Below are positions 10,847 to 23,842 of a DNA stretch of 64,000 bases, in pieces. Both the position numbers and the translations under genes were made by a program. Every line of letters starts with the position of its first letter. Position 1 is the first letter of the stretch. The notes below the pieces were generated by a model that saw nothing but the letters and a program-made list of their open reading frames with translations, was not told the DNA's origin and did no database searches. This stretch comes from Alopecurus myosuroides (lineage: Eukaryota; Streptophyta; Magnoliopsida; Poales; Poaceae), in the NCBI GenBank assembly GCA_028641055.1, contig JAPCYS010003698.1, positions 124,001 through 188,000 on the forward strand. Direction: 5' to 3'.

Positions 10847-13800
10847 TGTAACATCCCAATTTGTGCTACAATAGGGTGTGTGGTGTTGTGTTCATCTCAT
10901 ACATGCATGAAATAAAAATTTAACCATGTTTAACCAAATTAAATTGTGAATTTAAATGGTTTGAGAAAATCGCAAAAATAGTACTTATTTTGGTTCCCAA
11001 AATTTTGTGTTGGAAAATATTTCAAATACCCCAAAGAAACACATGGTTTTGTTGGAATTTTTATAAGCTTTCCAACAGTTATTTTTGTGCAATTTTTGCT
11101 TCACAAAAAGGCCCTCAAAATCTATTTTGGTTCTGTTTTAAAGTCCAAAAGGACCTCTTTGCAAATCCTCAGCTTTTTCCAGGGGGATATCCGCGAAGTG
11201 TTTCTTTTAACGTTTCTTCCCTGTCACCGGCCAGAAGGACAACCCGCCGCCGCCCTCCACCTCCTGCTTGCCTCCTAGACGACGTGGAGGCCTGGAAGAC
11301 CTCAAAGAGACGTCCGAATCGAGCACAGCACATAACCCCCTCGAGCTCCCTCCTCTCTCCCTCTGCTTTTCTCTCCCTGCACCGAACCCTAACCCTACCT
11401 GCTGTCTCCGGCCACCGCTCTGTGCGCGCAGAACCGGCCATGGCCGCACAAACCTAGTGTCCCTGGAGCACCTACGTGCTGCCCTAGTCCACCTCCCCTA
11501 AGCTCGCTTGCCGGGATGGCCTCACAAGGGCGAATTTCGCCGCCGTTCTTCTCTCCGGCCGTCGCGCAATCTTCCATGCCGGCGACGATTCCGGCCATCC
11601 CGCACCTCTCTGTCGACGCCATCGTCCTCCTCATGTCTCGGTGAGCTCCCCGGTGCCCTTATCTCGCCTCCTCCCCCTCGGATACCCCTCCTCGGCATGT
11701 CTCTGTCACCGCCGCCGTGCGGATGCTCGCCGGCTCGCCGCCGGTGACCATTTGGTCACGGCGCCACCACCCTCGTGCTCGCCTTGCTTCTCTCTCGCTC
11801 GCTAGCCCCTCCATTCCGCCCATCCCGCGCTGAATCGCGAGATTGCACCGCGGAAGTGCAGCAATGGCCAGTGATGATGTCACCTGGACGCCATGACGAC
11901 GTCATAATCCGATTTTTCTATTTATTCCAGAAAATGATTTTTAACTTGTAAAATTAATATCTCTTAAGCTGTTAATCAGAAAAATAAAATAAAACCTTGG
12001 AAATGTTCAGCAAAATTATTCTATACCCAAATATATCATTTTCATATATGTTGACAAAGTTCAAAAATGAGCATTGTTTTAATGTTGTTTAATTCATTTA
12101 AAATAGAGAAAATAAGCTTTTATTCAATAAAATTAGAAAATTAAAAGTTATATACCAAATTGCTCCAAATGAAAAATGCAAACTAGTTATGATGTTTTCA
12201 AACCCATTTGAGAAACTAAAATTGCACTCACTTTCATAATGGCCCGAGTTGCCCCTCCGGGGTCTATTTCGGGCTAATTTCAGTAAAATTGCATAATTGG
12301 CATACGAACCCTAGCAACCCAACGAACATGTTTAGGACTTTATTTCAGTGCATTAACTTGCTCATGCATACATGTTGCGCATTGCATTGATGCCATGTGT
12401 TGATTGTTGTTTTTCTTGTTTCGGTGTTGTTTCCCCCTCGGTAGAACGTGACTCCGAAGAGAAGGCCAGCAGTCCAATGGTGAATACTTGATCCTAACCG
12501 ACAAGTCAAGCACTTATTCATGAAGACTTTCTCTGGTTTTCTTGAAGCAAGGCAAGCATAACCTCTTATCTGCTCATATATGGTTTCAAAGTGTTTTCAA
12601 TCTCGTACTTTACATTCGGTTCCAAACTATTTGATGTCAGTAGATAGAGTTCTCCTATATACTGCATAGCCTACAATATCCTGATCCACTCCTCCTAGCA
12701 GCTATAGGTTTGTTTGTGCGCGCTCCACTAAACCCTGTGAGTCTTGCTTAGCCATGCCTAGTTGTGATTTTATCCATCCGGTTGATGAATCTGGTCAACG
12801 CGTGAATCTATTATGTCAGGTTGTTGTGAATTGCTTTACCTTTGATAACTTGACTAATAATGGCATGGATGTGAGGCCACAATGGGTTGTGGCGTTTTGT
12901 CTTGTTCATGCCCCTAGGAGCGAGTTCTCGCCTTCGAGCCAAGACTGAGCATACAGCCACACGTGGGCCGATGAACCCCGCCCGGCTAACTAACCCGTTT
13001 AACCTTATCCATGAGCCACGTAGTTTGAGCTTTCCATCTGCGTGTGTGTCGGAAAATGTTTTGGAGAAAATTAGGTCGTGACCGGGACAAGTGATGGACG
13101 TACACGGATCTTGATCCCGACTCACAGAATAGGTGCCGTCAGGAGGTGGCCACCTCCCTGTTGACGGGGTGGCCCTGTTTGGGTTGACTCATGGATATGG
13201 TTCGACAAGGTAAAGGTTGGGAATCGACCACCCTCTGCCGGCACCTCCCGGGATAGTGCTAATCGAGTGGCACTAAGAGTCGGTTGGTACGTGTGGGTAA
13301 AGTTGTACACCCCTGCAGGGTTAAATCTTTTCGAAAAGCCGTGTCTGCGGTTAAAGACGACTTGGTGACGGATTCTGTGATCATAGACAACGTAGACGAA
13401 ATGATTAAAACTTGTTGATAACGAATGAAGGATGCCTCCTCGGAGATGCCGAGAGGGGTTACCTTATAGAATGAGGTAGTGGAACAACTGGAGGAGGTGA
13501 TCTTTGAAGCACGAGGTGCTGAATTGATTTGGTGGATTAAAAAGATGATGATCTCAGTATTTGAGTAGTTTTCTCATCTGTTTTCAAAATATTCCACGAG
13601 ATGTGCTATTTCTCCCTCAATTTGGAAAACAAAGATGGCTTTACGCAAAATAAGCTTCATAACTCTTTCTAAAGGAAGCAGATATATAATATGTTAAATA
13701 AGTCTTGTTGAGTACCTCCCGTACTCATGTTTGCTTCAACTTGGTTCAGGTGGAGTTCCTCAGTTCGGTGGTGTTTCAACGTGGACATCGACGAGTAGTT

Positions 13801-14429
13801 TGGGGTTCCCAGGTAGCAGCCTGGAATCTATGGGCTGGGACATCGCCTTATGTTGCGGCTTCTTAGGCTTTTTGGTTCTTGTTGATTAGCAACATAATTT
13901 GCCTTTTGTTGTCTGATGTAATGTTGGGTCATGTGACCTCTGTTTGTAAGCTATACTCTAGTAACACCTGTTTAATACAACTTTCATGTTTAGAGTGCTG
14001 TTTTGATCGATTGTTGGTCTCGAGCCCGTTGTTATACAGTTTTGGCTATGCCTGCATAGTTGTCGCAGTCGAGGGGTTGTGGAGCCGATGATCCATGTCC
14101 AAGCCCGCCTGCCGAAGATATTCGGCCTGGGGCGAGGTAACCCCAGTAACCCTCGATTGTTGTTGCACTTTCTGGACACATAGCAGCTCTGTATAACTTT
14201 GGTCCCGTTCCTTCAGTTTCATCCGACTCGTGGACGCTTGGGTATACATATCTGCTTATGACTAGCATGGACACAAGGAGTAGTAGACCTGGGATCCGAA
14301 CTGCGCGCCGATGAATCCGGTCTGCCTGCCGTTGTTTGTTGCGGCCGGGGCTGGTAACCCTGAAGCCCTTGTGAGTCCATTGCTAGGAGCACATGACAGT
14401 TTGTATATCTCTGGGTCCGAGGTCTGACA
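10847..14429 (+). repeat. 5' LTR
   Basis: 3,583 bp, unusually long. TG...CA ends. A C/T-rich, GC-high block lies at about 11200-11850 and AT-rich DNA at 11900-12250. Several 60-150-codon ORFs recur at the same places in the 3' LTR, but they carry no recognisable domain, so I do not call them genes. Confidence 0.92.
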
Positions 14430-14434
14430 AGTCT

Positions 14435-14446
14435 TGGTATCAGAGC
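14435..14446 (+). promoter_or_regulatory. Primer-binding site
   Basis: TGGTATCAGAGC, the common plant retrotransposon site complementary to the 3' end of initiator methionine tRNA, five bases after the 5' LTR. Confidence 0.9.
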
Positions 14447-16148
14447 AGGACTGCCTGTAGGAAAACCTTACTGCTTGGTCGATGTTGAGTCTAGTGTTTG
14501 TGAAAACTATTTTGAAACTTCAAATGAGTTGTAAAAAGCTTCTTAGGATTCTTTTTACTCCTTATCTGGTATCGCTCTAACTCTGGGTCACCTTACCTGT
14601 TTTGATTTACAAAGGTTCTGCTATCCCTTCTAGTCATTCAAAACTTAGGTGCCTTCTTTGGCAATGACGTCTTTTACCCAAGTTGACCTAGTGTTGAGTA
14701 TCTAGAGTTGTCTGTGTTCCATATTCCGTTCTCTCTTGTTTAAACTGGGAGATTCCTTTCCATCCTAGTCTCTCAAAGTTGTGTCGATTCCACATTCCTA
14801 CATGTTTCAAAGTTCTAAATCCTGAACCTCGAGATTTCCTTGTCATCTCGAATGTATCCATTATCCTCTGCCCAAATTCTTCCGGAGTTATGTTTTCTTT
14901 TGAAAGATACTTCGTGATTGCTATTCGTAGTGTCCTTCAAGGCACTAAGATAGTAGTTACTCCTTTCTCTGTATTTTTAACCCTTGGACTTGAACCGAAG
15001 GTCCTAGAATGTGTTGAATCATGTGGTTTCCTAACCATGTGATGTGTATGCTACCAGCACAGGATGCTGACTTTTAATCCAAGTTCTGTTTCTTTGGATC
15101 CTGAGGAATCTGTTCTACCTCGGGATGGCTAGGTAATCTTAGCTCCAATGGCCATAGGCTTTCCTTTGGAACCAAAAAGTGATCACAACAAGAGTGATCA
15201 TCATGGCCTCCACATCTTTCCTCTTGATTCAGCTACATTTCTCTTCTTGGCATGGGTTTTACAAATGAGTATTACCCTGTGAAATCAACATGATCTTAGG
15301 ATCTTCCCTGAGCATGTTCCTACCTTCCAGTTGCTCTCAAACCTCCGTCCGGTGTTTTGGACACCAAGTTGCATATGTGTGTTGGAGTATTCCAATGCAT
15401 TTGCTCTTGTTTTCCGTCAAAACATTCCACCTTGGAATGTCAGGAGAAACAAACTCCAGTACCTCGTTCATCTCTAGAACCAGGTCAAAGTTTTGTAATC
15501 CGCAGTTTAAATAAGTTTCATTAGCTTATGTTCTGTTCTACCTCAGGGTATCACACTCCTTTATATCAAGAGGTCGTGTCAAGTTTCATGGCCTTAATGA
15601 TGAAGTGATTCTCTCCCACATCTTCACCCCCTTCCTCCAAGCTTGAATGCTTGAGAATGATGAGTCTGTGCATTGATATGTGTATTAGATATCCTTAGCA
15701 ATCTTATTGCTTTGAAAATCTAAGAAACATATGTATCCTTCTTAGCATCTTTGGTTAACCGGTCTCTACTTAAAGCTGACTGTGTTACCAAATCCGTCCA
15801 TTCCGGTGCACATTCTTGGTCAGAGAGTTAGGTTCGTGCCGAAGCTCTTAAGATCGTATTGACTGCTTTGAAAAGCATCCCTCCTCTCGATTTCTAAGAC
15901 ATACCGGTAGGTTGTGATATTCTAGTTGTCTCTCTAGAAGTATCACCAGATTGTTACCTGACCGTAATGTCTAAGGAAGGGGTAGTTTGAACCACTCCTT
16001 TCTCCAAGGAACCCTGTTGGATATCCTGGACTAGTTGGTTGAGCTTAACCACTAACTTGGAGAGTTGAAAGACAAACGATCCTCCTAACTTGATCCTTCG
16101 TTATGGGATGTCCACTTTTCTTTGTGTTGACGCAGGATAGTATCCCCG

Positions 16149-16625
16149 TTGTGTACATGCTACAATCCTACCTTGATTATATTTGGGCTATCGTCAAATC
16201 AAGCTCAGATTCAAGGACTATTTCTATGGTGTTTTACTCATGGTGTTTGCCCGAGTACACCTCGAAGTCCTTCATTCCAATCAACAATATGCTTTGTTCA
16301 TATATCATATGAACCCCTCTTCTTGGAGTGTTATGATAAGAGTGTTGTTAAGCCCATCTACGACATTTTTGTTTTCTCCAAGTTGCAAGAGGCTCATGCT
16401 GAACAAATGGCAACAATGTTGGAAACTTCCGCGAAACATCTTTGTGTCATCACGAAGTTTGTGTTCTGGGTGTTCGAAGTAACCTACTCCGGTTCACGTG
16501 CTTATGGTGAAAGTTGTCGCCGTGGATCCGAGTATAGTTCTGTTGTTCCTTCGGGAATAGCTCCAAGTCGTTCATGTATGTGTGGACTATTCTTGAGATG
16601 GTTGGTTGTTACCTCCATTCCTTGA
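16149..16625 (+). pseudogene. Ty3/gypsy reverse transcriptase remnant
   Basis: Fragments in changing frames fit the order of a gypsy reverse transcriptase: GYRQIKLRFKDYFYGVL (the usual SGYHQI region, about 16183-16235), then IYDIFVFSKLQEAHAEQM (the usual FIDDILVYSKS region, about 16350-16410), then KFVFWVFEVTYSG (the usual KCEFW region). The catalytic FIDD/YVDD box reads PIYDI and is not intact. The remaining interior (14450-16100, 16650-18180) shows no readable gag, protease or integrase. With only 3.77 kb between the LTRs, a full gag-pol would not fit. Confidence 0.65.
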
Positions 16626-18200
16626 AGAAGTTTGCATCCACACTAAGCCCCTGACCGATCGTTCGGGAAAGAGAAGAAGTTTAAGAACTTCGTTATCTTC
16701 GCAATCATCTTCCCAACAAGGACTCTGATGTGTTTCATTGCAAGTAGTCCATGTAGGTGCAACCGTCTTTCGCAAGTTGCTAATACATGAGTTCTACAAT
16801 CTCACTCATCCTCTTGAGTGTCACATCATAGTCCATGTCTTGAGAATCCAGCATATGTATCTCGTTGGTAACCGGTGCAATCTCTTCGATCATACATACC
16901 TAGTCTGAGTTATCAACTCACTAACCAGAGCTGAATCTCAAGCAGCAACGATGGTTGGTGTTTCCTCAAGGTATTGAATCATGTCTTTCCAAATTCCGGC
17001 ATGGTTGATGATGTGGTTGACACAATTAGCCGGAAGGCCTAATGACATATCCCTTTGAATCCGTAAAAACAGCCACTCTCCGTGAGAATTCTTGTGTGGT
17101 TCGTTTTCAACAAGTTTTCCTTCCCGTTCTTCCAAACCGGAGTTTTACATTGACTTGATGACCTATAGAATGCTTGTCATGAGCCTGATGTCGGTATCTA
17201 GAACATCCAGAAGAACCTGGAAGTTGATTCTTCCAATGTCTCTTTGTCAATCCTCCAAACCTTTCTTCCAGTGGAAACAAGTTCATCATGAGAACATCTC
17301 GTTGTGTTTTGCAACCGCCATTGATCAGTTTCCTTCTTCAAGTGGTTTGTACTTGAAGTTCTCATCATCTCACACATTGTGTGAATTTGTCAGGCACTCC
17401 AGCCGTGGGATCTTAACCATGTGGTAAACGTATTGCTACGCCCAAAACCACAATAGGAAAGAGATTCCTTATTCCTCTTGGTGTTCCAATCCTTGTTGGT
17501 TAACCAGCCTTATGGTGTGACCAAGAATTCCTCCTTAATTACAGTGTTCCAACATCCTTTGGTTACTCATCTTCTGCCGTGAAGTAATATCCCGATCCTT
17601 GACAAGGATTACCAGAAAACTGTTATGGAATGGACGAAAGTTCCGTTATCCTCTGTGTCCATTCTGAAGAGTGAACATGATCTTGTATCAATTTTCTCAG
17701 ACGCACGAATTACAGTGTTTTCTCGTGTTTCCCTTCGTCTACGGATATCATGTTGTGATACCAAAGACAATTCTTCCATCTTGGTATTCTGCTTCGAAGA
17801 AACCTCGATTTCATAAGTTGTCCAACCTTTTTTTCCCAAAATGATTTAAGGTCTCGTGCAAAGCTCATATTCTAAGTCCTTTCCAGAACGTTCGTCCACA
17901 AACTTGGAACCTTCTCTTATTCCCTCCGTTATCTTGATGTGTTTCATGCACGTTAACTCAACAGTTCTTTTTTAACGTTCCTGTCATGAGTTACCCGTGA
18001 GATACTCGATCTTCGTGAAGATCAGTTCCTAAGAGTTTTCCCTCTTACCTAAGGTGTATTCGTTCAATACCTCATGATGTTATGGGCCAACCTCTTCGAT
18101 AAGAGAACCGTAAGGTTCGAGAAGATCGTTCAAAACCGGTGTTCCTTCTTTCTTCTCCTTCGGGAATCTCGGGACGAGATTCTCGTAAGGGGGGTAGATT

Positions 18201-21200
18201 TGTAACATCCCAATTTGTGCTACAATAGGGTGTGTGGTGTTGTGTTCATCTCATACATGCATGAAATAAAAATTTAACCATGTTTAAGCAAATTAAATTG
18301 TGAATTTAAATGGTTTGAGAAAATCCCAAAAATAGTACTTATTTTGGTTCCCAAAATTTTGTGTTGGAAAATATTTCAAATACCCCAAAGAAACACATGG
18401 TTTTGTTGGAAGTTTTATAAGCTTTCCAACAGTTATTTTTGTGCAATTTTTGCTTCACAAAAAGGCCCTCAAAATCTATTTTGGTTCTGTTTTAAAGTCC
18501 AAAAGGACCTCTTTGCAAATCCTCAGCTTTTTCCAGGGGGATATCCGCGAAGTGTTTCTTTTAACGTTTCTTCCCTATCACCGGCCAGGAGGACAACCCG
18601 CCGCCGCCCTCCACCTCCTGCTTGCCTCCTGGACGACATGGAGGCCTGGAAAACCTCAAAGAGACGTCCGAATCGAGCACAGCACAGAACCCCCTCGAGC
18701 TCCCTCCTCTCTCCCTCTGCTTCTCTCTCCCTGCACCGAACCCTAACCCTACCTGCTGTCTCCGGCCGCCGCTCTGTGCGCGCATAACCGGCCATGGCCG
18801 CACAAACCTAGTGTCCCTGGAGCTCATAAGTGCTGCCCTAGTCCACCTCCCCTAAGCTCGCTTGCCGGGATGGCCTCACAAGGGCGAATTTCGCCGCCGT
18901 TCTTCTCTCCGGCTGCCGCGCAATCTTCCATGCCGGCGACGATTCCGGCAATCCCGCACCTCTCTGTCGACGCCATCGTCCTCCTCATGTCTCGGTGAGC
19001 TCCCCGGTGCCCTTATATCTCCTCCTCCCCCTCGGATACCCCTCCTCGGCATGTCTCTGTCACCGCCGCCATGCGGATGCTCGCCGGCTCGCCGCCGGTG
19101 ACCATTTGGTCATGGCGCCACCATCCTCGTGCGCGCCTTGCTTCTCTCTCGCTCGCTAGCCCCTCCATTCCGCCCATCCCGCGCTGAATGGCGCGATTGC
19201 ACCGCGGCAGTCCAGTAATGGCCAGTGATGACGTCACCTGGACGCCATGACGACGTCATAATCCTGTTTTTCTATTTATTCCAGAAAATGATTTTAACTT
19301 GTAAAATTAATATCTCTTAAGCTATTAATCAGAAAAATAAAATAAAACCCTGGAAATGTTCAACAAAATTATTCTCTACCCAAATATATCATTTTCATAT
19401 ATGTTGACAAAGTTCAAAAATGAGCATTGTTTTAATGTTGTTTAATTCATTTAAAATAGAGAAAATAAGCTTTTATTCAATAAAATTAGAAAATTAAAAG
19501 TTATATACCAAATTGCTCAAAATGAAAAATGCAAACTAGTTATGATGTTTTCAAACCCATTTGAGAAACTAAAATTGCACTCACTTTCATAATTGCCCGA
19601 GTTGCCCCTCCGGGGTCTATTTCGGGCTAATTTCAGTAAAATTGCATAACTGACATACGAACCCTAGCAACCCAACGAACATGTTTAGGGCTTTATTTCA
19701 GTGCATTAACTTGCTCATGCATACATGTTGCGCATTGCATTGATGCCATGTGTTGATTGTTGTTTTTCTTGTTTCGGTGTTGTTTCCCCCTCGGTAGAAC
19801 GTGACTCCGAAGAGAAGGCCAGCAGTCCAATGGTGAATACTTGATCCTAACCGACAAGTCAAGCACTTATTCATGAAGACTTTCTCTGGTTTTCTTGAAG
19901 CAAGGCAAGCATAACCTCTTATCTTCTCATATATGGTTTCAAAGTGTTTTCAATCTCGTACTTTACATTCGGTTCCAAACTATTTGATGTCAGTAGATAG
20001 AGTTCTCCTATATACTGCATAGCCTACAATATCCTGATCCACTCCTCCTAGCAGCTATAGGTTTGTTTGTGCGCGCTCCGCTAAACCCTGTGAGTCTTGC
20101 TTAGCCATGCCTAGTTGTGATCTGATCCATCCGGTTGATGAATCTGGTCAACGCGTGAATCTATTATGTCAGGTTGTTGTGAATTGCTTTACCTTTCATA
20201 ACTTGACTAATAATGGCATGGATGTGAGGCCACAATGGGTTGTGGCGTTTTGTCCTGTTCATGCCCCTAGGAGCGAGTTCTCGCCTTCGAGCCAAGACTG
20301 AGCGTATAGCCACACGTGGGCCGATGAACCCCGTCCGGCTAACTAACCTGTTTAACCTTATCCATGAGCCACGTAGTTTGAGCTTTCCATCTGCGTGTGT
20401 GTCGAAAAATGTTTTGGAGAAAATTAGGTCGTGACCGGGACAAGTGATGGACGTACACGGATCTTGATCCCGACTCACAGAACAGGTGCCGTCAGGAGGT
20501 GGCCACCTCCCTGTTGACAGGGTGGCCCTGTTTGGGTTGACTCATGGATATGGTTCGACAAGGTAAAGGTTGGGAATCGACCACCCTCTGCCGGCACCTC
20601 CCGGGATAGTGCTAATCGAGTGGCACTAAGAGTCGGTTGGTACGTGTGGGTAAAGTTGTACACCCCTGCAGGGTTAAATCTTTTCGAAAACCCGTGTCTG
20701 CGGTTAAAGACGACTTGGTGACGGATTCTGTGATCATAGACAACGTAGACGGAATGATTAAAACTTGTTGATAACGAATGAAGGATGCCTCCTCGGAGAT
20801 GCCGAGAGGGGTTACCTTATAGCATGAGGTAGTGGAACAACAGGAGGAGGTGATCTTTGAAGCACGAGGTGCTGAATTGATTTGGTGGATTAAAAAGATG
20901 ATGATCTCAGTAGTTGAGTAGTTTTCTCATCTGTTTTTAAAATATTCCATGAGACGTGCTATTTCTCCCTCAATTTGGAAAACAAAGATGGCTTTACGCA
21001 AAATAACCTTCATAACTCTTTCTAAAGGAAGCAGATATATAATAGGTTAAATAAGTCTTTTTGAGTACCTCCCGTACTCATGTTTGCTTCAACTTGGTTC
21101 AGGTGGAGTTCCTCAGCTCGGTGGTGTTTCAACGTGGACATCGACGAGTAGTTTGGGGTTCCCAGGTAGCAGCCTGGAATCTATGGGCTGGGACGTCGCC

Positions 21201-21782
21201 TTATGTTGCGGCCTCTTAGGCTTTTTGGTTCTTGTTGATTAGCAACATAATTTGTCTTTCGTTGTCTGATGTAATGTTGGGTCATGTGACCTCTGTTTGT
21301 AAACTATACTCTAGTAACACCTGTTTAATACAACTTTCATGTTCAGAGTGCTGCTTTGATCGATTGTTGGTCTCGAGCCCGTTGTTATACAGTTTTGTCT
21401 ATGCCTGCATAGTTGTCGCAGTCGAGGGGTTGTGGAGCCGATGATCCATGTCCGAGCCCGCCTGCCGAAGATATTCGGCCTGGGGCAAGGTAACCCCAGT
21501 AACCCTCAATTGTTGTTGCACTTTCTGGACACATAGCAGCTCTTTATAACTTTGGTCCCGTTCCTTCAGTTTCACCCGACTCGTGGACGCTTGGGTATAC
21601 ATATCTGGTTATGACTAGCATGGACACAAGGAGTAGTAGACCGGGGATCCGGACTGCGTGCCGATGAATCCGGTCTGCCTGTCGTTGTTTGTTGCGGCCG
21701 GGGCTGGTAACCCTGAAGCCCTTGTGAGTCCATTGCTAGGAGCACATGACAGTTTGTATATCTCTGGGTCCGGGGTCTGACA
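18201..21782 (+). repeat. 3' LTR
   Basis: 3,582 bp, aligned base for base with the 5' LTR, with scattered substitutions and very few indels. Preceded by a purine-rich tract and followed by the GAGGT target duplication. Confidence 0.92.
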
Positions 21783-21870
21783 GAGGTGCTTACTAAGGCG
21801 GTGGCTCAGGCTATACCGACATACTCTATGTCCTATTTCAACTTACATCATGGGCTTTCCAAACATATTA
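21783..21870 (+). pseudogene. LINE ORF2 tail after the LTR element
   Basis: Begins with the second GAGGT copy. It reads EVLTKAVAQAIPTYSMSYF, the segment that follows the reverse transcriptase core in plant LINEs, and ends at GLSKHIN. Beyond about 21870 the sequence is unrelated. Confidence 0.8.
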
Positions 21871-23842
21871 ACTGCCTTAAAATGCATTTGCATTTTGATC
21901 TCTCATATGTTTTGGAGTTGATAACAACTCTATTAAGTATCTAACCGTGCGTTTAAGTTATTTCAGGAAATATCATATCGGCGCAAAAAGGAAGAGTGTT
22001 GAATGACAATGCCACCAAAATTGACTCTGTCCAAGCGGTAGTACCGCTCCACCCAGCGAGCGGTAGTACCACTGCTAGTACCGCCAGAAGTACCACCAAT
22101 ATGAATTTGGCTACTGCATCTAGTGGTACTAGTATAGTAGTACCACTGGGACTTAGTCGATTGAGGAGCAACGCTTGTCGTGGCGGTAGTACCGCTACCG
22201 CCAGCGGTAGTACCGCTCCTTCCAGGATGCGGTAGTACCGCTGCCAGTACCGGTCAAAGTACCGCCAGAGGAATTTTGCTCACGTTAACCATCACGGTAC
22301 TAGGGCGGTAGTGCCCTAGTGCTACCCCTAGCTGATATCCCACAAGTATAGGGAATCGTGTGTAGCCTTTTCGATAAGTAAGAAAGTCGAACCCAACGAG
22401 AAGCTAAAGGTAGGGTATATATTCTCTCAAGTTGAATCAACCACTGATACAACTCTGCACACACAAAACATTTGCATTATCTAGGAAATAAAACTAGAGA
22501 AATAATACGGGTATGAGAGATAGCTTTGCAAGATAATAAATACAAGAAAGTATATGTTAGTGTTGCAGCAATAAAATATACTAAGTAACCATAAACTAAC
22601 AGTACCATGAGTGTGGAAAAGTGGTCGTAATTGTGGTGGCTTTGTCCAAGATTTATTAGTGAAAATATCGGGTTCATTGTCTTCGATGCAATTTTCTATG
22701 TGGGAGAGACAGAGCTAACAAGCTCTCACTATCCAATGATTGCAAGTACTTATGATCGGTACTCTAGCAAACATCCGTAACTATTAGAAGATACATTAAG
22801 GTAAAAATACCCAACCATAGCCTTAAGTTCATGGTCCTCTTACTCCCATACGTGCAACTAACCGGTTTGAGTCCCTAGGTTGATGTCACTCCGGCAGAAC
22901 TATGCCCCTTCCTCTGCACATACTACTAACCCTATGGTGTTGATCCAAGCGCGCACAAATATAATAGACACCAAAGGACAATACAATATCAACAGACAAC
23001 TCTGGTGAACTAAATACATTCAACCAAGCAATCAAAAGACAAATAAACTACATAAACATGATATAGATCATAGGATAAATATTATAGTATCAAACACCAT
23101 ATTTACATACGACGGTACAGAGATTTGTGGGAGGATGAACCACTTAATACAAGGAGGAGATGATGATGGCGGTGTTGGTAAACCCGGCACATGGCGGAGA
23201 GGATGGCGAAGGGGCAGCACGTGAGGTGCAGGGCAGCGCCGGCGGCGCAGGGGGAGATCCTCCTGTGCCGGCCGACCATCATGGGGGAGCGCCTCCCCTT
23301 AGCCTCTTCCTCCATAGCTTCGTGGTGCTGTAGATGAGCCCTCCCCCATGGAAATGAGATCATGGGGGAGGCAAAATTCGTGGCTTTCGGTGGCTGCCCA
23401 AGAATCAGAGTTTTTTCTCTCCTTATATGTGATGGGACAATGCTCCCTGGCCCTCCCATGGATGGCCCCTTGATCCAAAAGCTCTTGGGCACCTCTAGAA
23501 CCTTCCTAGGGACCCCTCTCATCCCCAAAGTCGTGTCTTGGCCGAATCCATGAAATATGGTAAGAGTTTGACTCAATCCCATCACCGATTCCCGTAATCC
23601 CGTAATCAGATATATCCTCCAGCAAAATGGGTCCACGGGTCGCATACGAACTCGGATTAGGCTGTTCTTGGGTTTAAAGGAAAGGTATGGAAATGTCCAA
23701 CAACTTTATAGGCTATTTGATCTTCAGTTGACGTTGTATTTGGGGGTAAAACTGATGATCTCTAAAAACTGTTGGTGGACAGATTTCAGGAAAGTCAGAG
23801 TCCTTTTTCAACAAGTCTCCCTTTCTGTTTTCTTGTTAATTC
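21871..23842. repeat. Unassigned repeat DNA with GCGGTAGTACCGC clusters
   Basis: No gene seen. At 22035-22320 the palindrome-like GCGGTAGTACCGC and variants recur about ten times, some as half sites (AGTACCGC, GGTAGTACC). From about 22330 (CCCACAAGTATAGGGAATCG) to 23640 the sequence resembles a high-copy dispersed Triticeae repeat I cannot name; its GC-rich end (23100-23560) yields a spurious 180-codon minus-strand ORF. Probably part of the retroelement whose 3' LTR begins at 24631, but no boundary is visible. Confidence 0.5.

Larger units (their letters stand above)
10847..21782 (+). mobile_element. LTR retrotransposon (Ty3/gypsy type), 10.9 kb, degenerate interior
   Basis: Two LTRs of about 3.58 kb (10847-14429 and 18201-21782) enclose 3.77 kb. 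Both begin TGTAACATCCC and end GGTCTGACA. GAGGT flanks the element (10842-10846 and 21783-21787), a perfect 5-bp target duplication. The primer-binding site TGGTATCAGAGC (initiator-Met-tRNA type) is at 14435-14446; a purine-rich tract AAGGGGGGTAGA lies at about 18188-18199. The interior has no long ORF, only decayed reverse transcriptase. The LTRs differ at about 15 of the first 630 positions. It inserted in the reverse transcriptase region of the LINE. Family name not assigned. Confidence 0.92.
4480..21870 (+). mobile_element. LINE (L1-type), split by two later insertions
   Basis: A plus-strand non-LTR retrotransposon with a GC-rich 5' leader (about 4480-4708), a gag-like ORF1, and ORF2 with endonuclease and reverse transcriptase. 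It survives as three blocks: about 4480-6196, 8754-10846 and 21788 to about 21870. The gaps are a CACTA element and an LTR retrotransposon. The joins are clean: removing each insertion with one target-duplication copy makes the flanking LINE protein continuous (YHIDV to IVTEAG; STGGQEV to LTKAVAQAIP). After GLSKHIN (about 21868) LINE similarity stops, so the 3' end is missing. Stops and frameshifts throughout show it is dead. Confidence 0.85.

Noticed and set aside
11169..11883. ORFs of 60-155 codons in the LTRs (and their copies at 18344-19237)
   Set aside because: Open only because of C/T-rich, GC-rich DNA; overlapping in four frames; no domain. Presence in both LTRs reflects duplication, not selection.
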